Source: Acidimicrobiaceae bacterium (GTDB lineage: Bacteria; Actinomycetota; Acidimicrobiia; Acidimicrobiales; Palsa-688). Taken from it: 14,510 bases of DNA. The notes beneath the pieces were generated by a model that saw nothing but the letters and a program-made list of their open reading frames with translations, ran no database searches and was not told the DNA's origin. Positions 5,801 through 12,926 of the stretch are shown here, in pieces (position 1 is the first letter of the stretch; every line of letters starts with the position of its first letter). Location of the stretch: contig PMHU01000131.1 in the NCBI GenBank assembly GCA_003156795.1, forward strand, positions 39,762 through 54,271. The letters run 5' to 3'. Both the position numbers and the translations under genes were made by a program.

Positions 5801-7333
5801 GTGAACATTGCCGACCACGCGACCGGCTCCGGCACGTCGCCGGCCCTCATCGTGGCGGATGGCGAAACCATCACTTATGGCCAGCTGCACGCCAGCGCTT
5901 GTCGGATCGCCGCGCTCCTGCACGAAGCCGGCCTCCGTCGCGGCGACGGGGTCGCGCTGATGCTCCCCAACCGACCTGAGTTCCTCGAGATCTCATGGGC
6001 ATGCCAACTGTCGGGCCTCTACTACACGCCCGTCAATACCCATCTCACCTTCGATGAGGTCGCCTATATCGTGGACGACTCCGAGGCCCGAGCCGTGTTC
6101 ATCGACGGGTCGATGGACGAGCTGGCAGCTCGGCTGCTCGACCACGGACCTAGGGTCGAACTTCGGGTGGCCGTCGGCGGTTCGCTGCCGGGGTGGCGAC
6201 CGTATGGCACGGGCGAGCCTTCCGCCCTGACCGTCCCGGAGCCGTCGGACGGCACCGAGATGCTCTACTCGTCGGGCACCACTGGAAGGCCGAAAGCGGT
6301 CCGTCGCGACCTGCCCACCGACGACGGGTCTTGGGCCCAGTCGGTGCTGGAGATGGCGCTCCGCCACCGGTATGCGATGACGGCCTCGAGCGTTTACCTC
6401 TCTCCCGCGCCCCTCTATCACGCGGCCGGAATCAACTACACCATGGCGGTCAATCGCTTGGGTGCGGCGTCCGTGATCCTGCCCAAATTCGATCCGGAGG
6501 CCGTTCTTCGGCTCATCGAGCGGCACCGCGTTACCCACGCCCAGTTCGTCCCCACCATGTTCGTGCGCATGCTGAAACTGCCGCGGTCGGTCCGCGATCG
6601 CTACGACACGTCCAGCCTCCAATGCGTGCTGCACGCCGCGGCTCCTTGCCCGGTGGATGTCAAGCACCAGATGATGGAGTGGCTGGGACCTATCATCCAC
6701 GAGTACTACGGCGGCACTGAGGGTTTCGCCGGCTCGGCGATCGGCCCCGACGAGTGGCTGGCGCACCCTGGTTCGGTCGGGAAGCCCATGACGTCGGTGC
6801 ACGTGGTCGGCGAAGACGGAGCCGAGCTTTCCGTCGGTCAGTCCGGTGAGATCTACTTCGAGGGCGGCCCGACTTTCGAGTACTTCAAGGACCCCGAGAA
6901 GACGGCATCGGTGTCCAACGAGCAGGGGTGGCGCACCCTCGGCGACGTGGGCCACGTCGACGCCGACGGCTACTTGTACCTGACCGACCGCTCGACGTTC
7001 ATGATCGTCTCAGGCGGTGTCAACATCTACCCCCAAGAGGTGGAGAACCTCCTCGTGATGCACCCGAAGGTCCTTGATGCAGCCGTGTTCGGGGTGCCCG
7101 ATGATGAGTTCGGCGAAGCGGTCAAAGCGGTGATCCAACCGCTCGACGGGGTCATCTCCGGCTCGGATCTCGAAGTCGAGCTAATCGAGTATTGCCGGGC
7201 CCATCTGGCCGCCTACAAGTGCCCACGCACGGTCGACTTCGATCCCGAGCTGCCTCGGGATCCCAACGGGAAGCTCTACAAGCGCCGCATCCGCGAACGT
7301 TACTGGCAGGACCGGAAGTCTCGGATCCTGTGA
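5801..7333 (+). CDS. Acyl-CoA synthetase / AMP-dependent ligase (ANL superfamily)
   Basis: This 510-residue enzyme would activate a carboxylic acid with ATP to an acyl-adenylate and then to the CoA thioester. The motifs are complete: the phosphate loop LYSSGTTGRPK (155-165), HEYYGGTEG (300-308), GDVGHVDADGYLYLTDR (381-397) with the ATP-ribose-binding Asp382, the hinge region MIVSGGVNIYPQEVEN (401-416), and the C-terminal PRDPNGKLYKR (485-495), where Lys491 is the likely adenylation lysine and acetylation target. Length matches FadD-like actinobacterial ligases. There is no signal peptide, so it is cytosolic. It starts with GTG, with AGGG 5 nt upstream, and lies 10 bp after the second crotonase, so it very likely supplies the CoA ester for that pair. 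Acid specificity cannot be inferred from what I see. Confidence 0.93.
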   Translation: MNIADHATGSGTSPALIVADGETITYGQLHASACRIAALLHEAGLRRGDGVALMLPNRPEFLEISWACQLSGLYYTPVNTHLTFDEVAYIVDDSEARAVFIDGSMDELAARLLDHGPRVELRVAVGGSLPGWRPYGTGEPSALTVPEPSDGTEMLYSSGTTGRPKAVRRDLPTDDGSWAQSVLEMALRHRYAMTASSVYLSPAPLYHAAGINYTMAVNRLGAASVILPKFDPEAVLRLIERHRVTHAQFVPTMFVRMLKLPRSVRDRYDTSSLQCVLHAAAPCPVDVKHQMMEWLGPIIHEYYGGTEGFAGSAIGPDEWLAHPGSVGKPMTSVHVVGEDGAELSVGQSGEIYFEGGPTFEYFKDPEKTASVSNEQGWRTLGDVGHVDADGYLYLTDRSTFMIVSGGVNIYPQEVENLLVMHPKVLDAAVFGVPDDEFGEAVKAVIQPLDGVISGSDLEVELIEYCRAHLAAYKCPRTVDFDPELPRDPNGKLYKRRIRERYWQDRKSRIL

Positions 7334-7358
7334 AGTCGAGCGCCGCTCCTGCCGTCTA

Positions 7359-7751
7359 CTAGGCCTCGGTCGTCCGCTCGCCTCGAGGGCTCCAGAAGGT
7401 CATGGACACCTCTCGCAGATCGAGGGCGTCGCTCGCCGGCATCTCGGGGGTCCCGAAGCGGCGCTGAAGCTCCTCGACGGTCCGGCCCGGGTCGCCTGCT
7501 ATTTCGTACACGGCAAGGAAGCGCGATGGCGCGCTTTCATCGGCCGGTCCGGACTCGACGGCATCGAAGCGCTGGGCTGACAATATCCCTGGCACTCGAA
7601 CCACATCCCGAACGTGCTGATTGTCATACCACTCGTGATATTCGCGCTCCCGACCGCCGACGGGCTGTGTGACGACCAGGCAGAGCGTGGCGCCCCGGCC
7701 CTCGGCAACCTCGTCCGTCGGAACCGGCTTCTGATCTCCCCCTGATCCCAT
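7359..7751 (-). CDS. Small dimeric alpha/beta-barrel protein (EthD/DUF4286-like)
   Basis: This 130-residue protein has a ferredoxin-like pattern: a beta strand ATLCLVVTQPV (21-31), a helix with EYHEWYDNQHVRDVVRVPG (37-55), a strand SAQRFDAVE (58-66), then RFLAVYEIAGD (77-87) and a closing strand. The E-x-x-x-WYDNxHV signature is typical of small dimeric barrel proteins, which include monooxygenases, EthD-like helpers and DUF4286-type proteins acting beside oxidative catabolic enzymes. The first 18 residues look disordered. It lies 34 bp downstream of the flavoprotein gene on the same strand, so it is probably co-transcribed. A TANNNT hexamer (TACGTT, plus-strand 7758-7763) six bases before the ATG could also give it a leaderless start. 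It converges with the ligase gene (25-bp gap). The reaction is unknown. Confidence 0.72.
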   Translation of the reverse strand: MGSGGDQKPVPTDEVAEGRGATLCLVVTQPVGGREREYHEWYDNQHVRDVVRVPGILSAQRFDAVESGPADESAPSRFLAVYEIAGDPGRTVEELQRRFGTPEMPASDALDLREVSMTFWSPRGERTTEA

Positions 7752-7785
7752 CGAGTCAACGTATCCCCATTGGCATCGCCGTTGG

Positions 7786-9426
7786 CTACGCGGCCGCAGT
7801 AGAACCGGCCAGGTAACCCCACGTCATCGCCATCGCGATGGAGCATCCGCCCCCGAAGTAGGCCGGTCCGGCTGGGCTGGCCGCCACGTTGCCCGCCGCC
7901 AACAGGCCGGGGATGACCTCGCCGCGGACGTCGAGCACCTGCGCCTTTGCGTTGGTTAGGGGTCCGCCCTTGGTTCCGACGCACCCCGGGTGGACGCGCA
8001 GCGCGTAGAAGGGGGGTTCTTCCAGGGTCCCCAGGTTCGGGTGCGGCGCGGTCGGATCTCCGTGGAAGCGGTCGTAGTAGCTGTCCCCGCGGCCAAAGTC
8101 GAGATCCCTACCATCTCGCGCCAACTGATTGAACCGTTCGGTGGTTGCGCCCAGCCCCCCGGCATCCACTCCGATGAGGCCGGCGAGCTCGTCGATCGAC
8201 GACGCCTTCGGCAGCCACTCCGGGTCGGGGCTGTCGGGTCGGACCGAAGCGATGCTGTAGCGCCGTCGGTATTGGCCATCCATGACCGCCCAGCACGGAA
8301 GGTTGCGCCAGCGGTACCCGCGTGCATCGAAGTGGAAGAACGCCTTCATCATGTCGTTGTAGTTGGCGGCCTCATTGACAAATCTGACGCCGTCTTCGTT
8401 GACGAGGATGCAGTGCGGCGCCGTGCGTTCGGTGGCCACGAACCGGTTCAGGCCGACCCCTTCGTAAACGTCACCTGGGACGCTCGACGCCGGATACCAC
8501 CAAGCTTCGGTCATGTTCGCCAATGCTGCGCCCGCAGACATGGCCATTCGGAGGCCATCGCCATCGCCCGACGGTGGCGTGGTCGGGTGGGTCAGCGGTC
8601 CGGCGAGAAAGCTCCGATTGAGACCCTCGTCCCACTCGAAACCTCCGGAGGCAAGCACGACAGCGTCGGCTTCGATGGCGAAGTCCTGGTCGTCGCGGAT
8701 CGGAGCGGTGGCCTCGAGGGCAGGGTCCGTGCCGCGGCCGACGACGCCACGCACGTTCCCGGCCTGGTCGCGCACCAGTTCGAGGACTCGGGCGCCTGTG
8801 ACCACCCGAACACCTCGCGCCAAGCACGCTTGCAGGAGACCGGCGATCAGGGCCCGGCCCATCGTCACCTGGCCGGCCGCGGCCCGAGCCTTTACCGTCT
8901 GGCGATCGAACTTCGACGGGGTGTAGCCAAGCTGCCAGGTCACCGACTGTTCCTCGAGAGTGATCGGCAGCGACAGAACCGGACCGGTGCGGATGCGCGC
9001 CGCCCACTCACCCAAGCCTTGGGTGTCGAACACCTCGGACTCGAGCATTCGACCGGTGCGCTTGGCGCCTTCCATTTCAGGGTGGTAGTCGGGCCACGAC
9101 AGGGGCCGGAAACGCAGATCTGTCCGGCTTTCGAGGTATCGGATCATCTTCGGTGCCGCGTCCACGAAGGCTTCGACCAGCTCGTCGGGAACCTTGCCGG
9201 CGACGAGGCGCCGACAGTAGACGAGCGCCTCCTCTCGACTGTCCGGGAGCCCGGCGGCTGCCATGTGGTGGTTGCCCGGAGCCCAGACACCGCCTCCCGA
9301 CAGGGCCGTGGATCCGCCGATCGTCGATGTCCGTTCGAGAACGGTGACCCGGGCTCCGGCGTCGGTCGCGGTCAGGGCGGCTACGAGCCCCGCACCCCCC
9401 GAACCGACCACCACCACGTTGGTCAT
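7786..9426 (-). CDS. FAD-dependent oxidoreductase, 3-ketosteroid delta1-dehydrogenase-like
   Basis: This 546-residue flavoprotein belongs to the FAD-binding 2 / succinate dehydrogenase-fumarate reductase-like group. The N-terminal Rossmann motif is VVVVGSGGAGLVAAL (4-18), followed by VTVLERTSTIGGSTALSGGG (27-46). A second FAD segment is ADAVVLASGGFEWD (253-266), and the C-terminal FAD clamp is VIPGLLAAGNVAASPAGPAY (504-523) then FGGGCSIAMAMTWGYLAG. The pattern Y523-F-G-G-G527 matches the active-site Tyr-x-x-x-Gly of 3-ketosteroid dehydrogenases, and WPDYHPE (111-117) sits where they carry another catalytic tyrosine. It therefore likely removes hydrogens next to a ketone on a cyclic substrate, but the related group is broad. 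GGGG lies a few bases before the ATG; a weak TAGCAT -10 candidate is at 9464-9459. It is convergent with the crotonase-ligase operon, suggesting a shared pathway. Confidence 0.88.
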   Translation of the reverse strand: MTNVVVVGSGGAGLVAALTATDAGARVTVLERTSTIGGSTALSGGGVWAPGNHHMAAAGLPDSREEALVYCRRLVAGKVPDELVEAFVDAAPKMIRYLESRTDLRFRPLSWPDYHPEMEGAKRTGRMLESEVFDTQGLGEWAARIRTGPVLSLPITLEEQSVTWQLGYTPSKFDRQTVKARAAAGQVTMGRALIAGLLQACLARGVRVVTGARVLELVRDQAGNVRGVVGRGTDPALEATAPIRDDQDFAIEADAVVLASGGFEWDEGLNRSFLAGPLTHPTTPPSGDGDGLRMAMSAGAALANMTEAWWYPASSVPGDVYEGVGLNRFVATERTAPHCILVNEDGVRFVNEAANYNDMMKAFFHFDARGYRWRNLPCWAVMDGQYRRRYSIASVRPDSPDPEWLPKASSIDELAGLIGVDAGGLGATTERFNQLARDGRDLDFGRGDSYYDRFHGDPTAPHPNLGTLEEPPFYALRVHPGCVGTKGGPLTNAKAQVLDVRGEVIPGLLAAGNVAASPAGPAYFGGGCSIAMAMTWGYLAGSTAAA

Positions 9427-9531
9427 GGGACCCCGACCTGGATGCGCGCCACAGCGTCATGCTACGGCGTGAGGTTTCTCGCCATCCGCACCCACCGATG
9501 CCAGCCAGCCACGGGCCAAGGGCAGGTCACG

Positions 9532-9537
9532 TATAGT
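9532..9537 (+). promoter_or_regulatory. Candidate -10 box (TATAGT) for the Abi-alpha-like gene
   Basis: TATAGT lies 29 nt before the ATG at 9567 in the 140-bp gap between divergent genes and stands out as an AT-rich hexamer in very GC-rich DNA. No convincing -35 hexamer is seen 17 nt upstream. Confidence 0.35.
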
Positions 9538-9566
9538 TTTGTCCGAATTGCGAGACAGGGAGGTCC

Positions 9567-10340
9567 ATGGTGTCAGGGCAGGCAAGGGTGCCTAGGGCGG
9601 CCAGACCTGGCGAATGGTTCCGGGGCGTGGTCAGCCGGCTTCCTGGCGGATCGGTCGCGGTGGGCGGCATGGACCGGGCGGACCTAGTCATCGACCAGGT
9701 GCCAATTCTCGCTTGGGCTCGGACCCGCTTGTACGAAGTCGAGACGGAGACCGTCCTGGTGCTGCGAGATCGGCTGGAGCGACTCGAGGGTTCCCTGCCG
9801 TTGAGCATGGTGGCTCCTGTGGCGCCGACGCCAATACAGACTTCGGTTTCGGTGGTGTCTACCAACGGCGGTCGGTCGCCAGCCGAGGCTTTCGCGGCCT
9901 TGCTGCGGACGGCTGAGATGCAGTCACCAGCCGCCGCACGCGAAGCCGCGGTCATGCGGACCATTCACGAGCTCCTGCCCGACGAGGCCCGCATCCTTCT
10001 GGCCATGTCCGATGGGAGCGTGCAGGCCGTCCTGCAGGCTCACGACGGAGACGATCAGGTCATCTGCAACAAGAGCAACGTCGGGCGCAACGCCAAAGTG
10101 CACGCCCAGGAGCTGACCACGCGCTACGTGACGCACCTGCTCGAGCTCGGGCTGGTCGAGCTGGTTCCCTACAAGGGCCGCGAGTTCTACGAGTGGGAGT
10201 TGATCGAAGCGCAGACCGATGTGCGCGAGGTACTCGGCCGCTACGACCATCGAAAGTTGGTGAAGCCGAAGCTCATCCGGCAGATCCTTCGACTGAGTCC
10301 CGCCGGTCGCTCGTTCTGCGACGTTTGCCTTCCTTCGTAG
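9567..10340 (+). CDS. Abi-alpha-like protein (DUF4393)
   Basis: This 257-residue protein has no enzyme motif. The diagnostic part is the C-terminal half: MRTIHELLPDEARILLAMSD (129-148), a middle part with VICNKSNVGRNAKV, then YVTHLLELGLVELVPYKG and, at the end, a stretch reading IRQILRLSPAGRSFCDVC. This order (LLPDEARI, threonine/asparagine strand, LGLVEL, LSPxGR) is what I know from actinobacterial proteins labelled Abi-alpha / DUF4393, a family named after a phage-abortive-infection protein but mostly unstudied. The LxxLGLVEL and LSPxGR parts look like a winged-helix wing. The N-terminal third is basic and then helical around WARTRLYEVETETVLVLRD. GGGAGG lies 3 nt before the ATG; the following GTG codon would give a better 6-nt spacing. 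It is followed after 14 bp by the DUF445 gene. A phage-defence role is not shown here. Confidence 0.62.
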   Translation: MVSGQARVPRAARPGEWFRGVVSRLPGGSVAVGGMDRADLVIDQVPILAWARTRLYEVETETVLVLRDRLERLEGSLPLSMVAPVAPTPIQTSVSVVSTNGGRSPAEAFAALLRTAEMQSPAAAREAAVMRTIHELLPDEARILLAMSDGSVQAVLQAHDGDDQVICNKSNVGRNAKVHAQELTTRYVTHLLELGLVELVPYKGREFYEWELIEAQTDVREVLGRYDHRKLVKPKLIRQILRLSPAGRSFCDVCLPS

Positions 10341-10354
10341 GCGGACGCGACCTG

Positions 10355-11686
10355 TTGCATTCGCTCAACTTTCTGGCTTTCGACGTGGCGCACGTGCATG
10401 GCCTGGTGGCGCGCCTGAAGGCGTACCCGGTCGTTTTCATCGCCATGCCATTGGTGGCGTCGTTGATCGGCTACGTGACCAAGCTGGCGGCCATAAAGAT
10501 GATGTTCGATCCCATCGACCGCAAAGGGGTCGGTCCGATTGGTTGGCAAGGGATCCTGCCCAAGAGGGCGGCGAAGATGGCCTCGGTCACCGTGGACCTG
10601 ATGATGCGCGACCTGCTCGACCCCCGGGAGTTCCTCGACAAGATCGACCCGGCGGAAGCGCTGCAGGAGCTGGAAGGCCCGTTCCTCGAGTCGACCGACC
10701 GGGTGGCGCGCCAGGTCTTGGACGAGATCCAACCCGGGCTTTGGGACTCGCTCCCGGAGCGAACCAAGCTCACCATCATCTCGCGTATACGCAAGGACGC
10801 TCCTCGGGTCATGGCCCAGTTGATGGACGACGTCAAGGAGCACCTCGACGAGGTCTTCGATCTCAAGCACATGATCATCTCCAATCTGATCAAGGACAAG
10901 GTCCTCCTCAACAAGATGTACCGCGAAACGGCTCGCAAGGAATTCCAGTTCATCGCCCGTTCCGGCATCTGGTTCGGCTTGCTGATCGGTCTCCTGCAGG
11001 CAGTGGTCTACCTGGTCCTGCCGAGTCCGTTCGTGCTGCCGATCTTCGGACTGTTCATCGGCTACTCGACGGACTGGCTGGCGCTTCGGATGCTGTTCCG
11101 TCCCTTGCTGCCGAAGCGAATTCTCGGGATCACGTTCCAAGGTGTGTTCATCAAGCGCCAGCCCGAAGTGACCGAGGACTACTCGCGCATCATCGCCGAG
11201 GAGATGATCACTCCGCGCAACATCCTGGTCTCGCTGTTCGACGGGCCGTATTCGGACGTTCTCTTCCAGATGGTCCAGAGCCACGTCACGGCCGTTGTCG
11301 ACGAACAGTCGGGCCGGGTCAAACCCCTCGTGCTCCTGGCGGTCGGTTCCGGTCGATACGAGAACCTCAAGAAGCGCATGGCGCAAGAGCTGATGGACGA
11401 GGTGCCCCGGACCCTGGACGGGGCCGTGGCCTACACCGAGCGCGCCATGAACGTTCGCCAGATGGTCAAAGACAAGATCGCGGTGATGACGCCGGCGCAG
11501 TTCGAAGGGCTGCTCCGGCCGGCCTTCCAAGCCGATGAGTGGATCATCGTCACCGTCGGCGCCGCCCTGGGCTTCCTGGTCGGCCTCACCCAGGACACGC
11601 TCCTCGTGCCTCTTTTTTCCAGCTTCGGTCCCGGCCCGGCCAAGCACGCCGCCTTGGCCCTCGGAGCCATCGCACACCTCCGGTAG
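10355..11686 (+). CDS. DUF445-family membrane protein with internal duplication
   Basis: This protein of about 443 residues belongs to DUF445, a membrane family of unknown function. A first transmembrane segment, VVFIAMPLVASLIGYVTKLA (26-45), leads into AIKMMFDP and QGILPKRAAKMA. A charged, mainly helical middle (80-200) follows. A second transmembrane block (about 204-248) ends FIGYSTDWLALRMLFRPLLP and FQGVFIKRQPEV, clearly repeating the first unit. A last segment, WIIVTVGAALGFLVGL (396-411), is near the C-terminus. The start is uncertain: the frame is open back into the previous gene. TTG at 10355 is chosen because AGGCGG lies 10 nt upstream and the transmembrane helix stays near the N-terminus; alternatives are TTG at 10325 and GTG at 10385 or 10394. 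It is probably co-transcribed with the Abi-alpha-like gene, 14 bp upstream. Confidence 0.85.
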   Translation: MHSLNFLAFDVAHVHGLVARLKAYPVVFIAMPLVASLIGYVTKLAAIKMMFDPIDRKGVGPIGWQGILPKRAAKMASVTVDLMMRDLLDPREFLDKIDPAEALQELEGPFLESTDRVARQVLDEIQPGLWDSLPERTKLTIISRIRKDAPRVMAQLMDDVKEHLDEVFDLKHMIISNLIKDKVLLNKMYRETARKEFQFIARSGIWFGLLIGLLQAVVYLVLPSPFVLPIFGLFIGYSTDWLALRMLFRPLLPKRILGITFQGVFIKRQPEVTEDYSRIIAEEMITPRNILVSLFDGPYSDVLFQMVQSHVTAVVDEQSGRVKPLVLLAVGSGRYENLKKRMAQELMDEVPRTLDGAVAYTERAMNVRQMVKDKIAVMTPAQFEGLLRPAFQADEWIIVTVGAALGFLVGLTQDTLLVPLFSSFGPGPAKHAALALGAIAHLR

Positions 11687-11815
11687 CCGGCGGGCTTCGA
11701 GGCTCCTGCGGGCTCGACGCCGCCTGGATAGGATCGTCAGTCCGCACGGGCAGATTGGAGCGGCAGGAAGTATGCCATCGTTCCGCTCGACCGTGCCCTC
11801 GGGAAAGGACCCATC

Positions 11816-12358
11816 ATGGATCAGCTCGTCGCGCATCAACGGGCCCAGGATCTGTTCGCCAGCGTGCTGGCCGACCTGACCCCTGACCAGCTGCAACTTC
11901 CGTCGCCATGCAGCGACTGGAACACCAAGGAAGTGGTCGAGCACGTGATCGGTGGCAACCAATGGGTCCAGGAGCTAGCCGGCCTGCAACCTGGCGCATT
12001 ACCCGATGACCTACGAGCCGCTCATGCCGCGACGGCTGCGTCGGCACAGGCGGTGTTCGGGGCGCCGGACGGCCTCACGCGGGAGTTCGAGTTGCCATTC
12101 GCCAAGATGCCCGGCACCGACTTCATCGGGCTGCGCACCGGCGACGTTCTCACCCACGCGTGGGACCTGGCCAGAGCCACCGGAAAGTCCACCGACCTGG
12201 ATCCGGAGTTGGCCGTGGAGGTGCTCGCGGCGACGCGTTCTCGTCTCTCCCCAGAGTTTCGCGGGCCAGGCCGGCCGTTCGGGGAGCAACGACCCTGCCC
12301 GGCCGATCGACCGCCCGCCGACGAGCTGGCCGCCTTCCTGGGCCGCTCTGTCGACTGA
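11816..12358 (+). CDS. TIGR03086 / DinB-like metal-binding protein (mycothiol-dependent maleylpyruvate isomerase fold)
   Basis: This 180-residue, probably cytosolic four-helix-bundle protein has the family signature PCSDWNTKEVVEHVIGGNQW (31-50), with His43 as a likely metal ligand. TGDVLTHAWDLARATGK (108-124) follows with His114 and Asp117, and the C-terminus has PCPADRPPADELAAFLGR (160-177), typical of TIGR03086 proteins. Relatives bind a divalent metal through three histidines or acids and include mycothiol-dependent maleylpyruvate isomerase, but most have no assigned substrate. It lacks the extra C-terminal domain of the full isomerase. AAAGGA lies 5-6 nt before the ATG and supports this start. 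The gene stands 129 bp after the DUF445 gene. A TAGGAT hexamer at 11729-11734 is a weak promoter candidate, so it may be its own unit. No link to the catabolic block is visible beyond proximity. Confidence 0.85.
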   Translation: MDQLVAHQRAQDLFASVLADLTPDQLQLPSPCSDWNTKEVVEHVIGGNQWVQELAGLQPGALPDDLRAAHAATAASAQAVFGAPDGLTREFELPFAKMPGTDFIGLRTGDVLTHAWDLARATGKSTDLDPELAVEVLAATRSRLSPEFRGPGRPFGEQRPCPADRPPADELAAFLGRSVD

Positions 12359-12406
12359 CGGGCCCCGGAGCGCTGCTAGGGCCAGCAGTCGGTCTGCCCA
12401 CTGACC

Positions 12407-12859
12407 ATGACACCCTTCATTACAGCTGGGGCGGGCTTCCTGCTCGCCGTTCTGTGGTTCGACCTTATGCACGACGTGCAAGTCCTCAAGAAACCCGGCC
12501 CTGAGCTACCCGAGGGCGTACTGGCATCCATCGCCGGCTACTACCGCCGGGTCACGCGTGACGCCCGCCCGATGAATCGGCTGGTGGCGGTGGCCATGCT
12601 CGCAACTCTGGCCGCCATCGTCACCGAGATCGCTCGTGACGAAACCCCAGGCTGGGTCGCGTGGACCTCGCTCGCGCTGGCCGCGGTTCCGATCCTGCTC
12701 GCGTCGACCCGCACGGTCCCCAACGCGGTGCGCCTGGGCGGCCGGGACGACTCCAGCGAGACGCAAAGTCGTCTGGCCCGATCGATCTGCCACGACCACC
12801 TCGGCTGCCTGGCGTCGATCGCCGCCCTCCTGGTGGTTCAACTGGCCTCCGGGCGGTAA
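12407..12859 (+). CDS. Small four-helix membrane protein, conserved hypothetical
   Basis: This 150-residue protein has four hydrophobic segments, about 3-21, 56-74, 84-101 and 130-147. It has a charged loop (22-55) with FDLMHDVQVL and YYRRVTRDARPMNRLV, and a second loop, TRTVPNAVRLGGRDDSS (101-117), ending near RLARSICHDHLGCL. The helix count, size and conserved polar residues at helix ends faintly recall DUF1772/anthrone-oxygenase-like membrane proteins, but I cannot assign it. Two histidines (129 and 131) near the last helix could be functional. No clear ribosome site precedes the ATG. The gene lies 48 bp after the TIGR03086 gene on the same strand and may be translated from the same message. 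It ends 67 bp from the convergent glycosyltransferase; I see no convincing terminator between them. Confidence 0.72.
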   Translation: MTPFITAGAGFLLAVLWFDLMHDVQVLKKPGPELPEGVLASIAGYYRRVTRDARPMNRLVAVAMLATLAAIVTEIARDETPGWVAWTSLALAAVPILLASTRTVPNAVRLGGRDDSSETQSRLARSICHDHLGCLASIAALLVVQLASGR

Positions 12860-12926
12860 TCGCCGGCGACCAACCGGGTCGCGATCCCGACGGCCGCAGC
12901 ACCGACCTCGCTGCCAGTCGAGACGC

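Noticed and set aside
4939..5874. Minus-strand open frame (311 codons) opposite the second crotonase
   Set aside because: It is a shadow of a conserved crotonase with a strong ribosome site; the antisense product has no recognisable motif.
7990..9687. Long plus-strand open frame (565 codons) antisense to the flavoprotein gene
   Set aside because: It lies opposite a gene with complete FAD motifs; its translation is rich in Arg, His, Gly and Pro with no recognisable domain, as expected for a GC-rich antisense frame.
10241..11962. Long minus-strand open frame (573 codons) antisense to the DUF445 gene
   Set aside because: The translation is His/Asp/Gln/Arg-rich low-complexity sequence and opposes a gene with clear family motifs and an internal duplication.
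12372..12390. Hairpin CTGCT-AGGGCC-AGCAG as a terminator after the TIGR03086 gene
   Set aside because: The stem is only five base pairs and no T tract follows, so it does not support termination.
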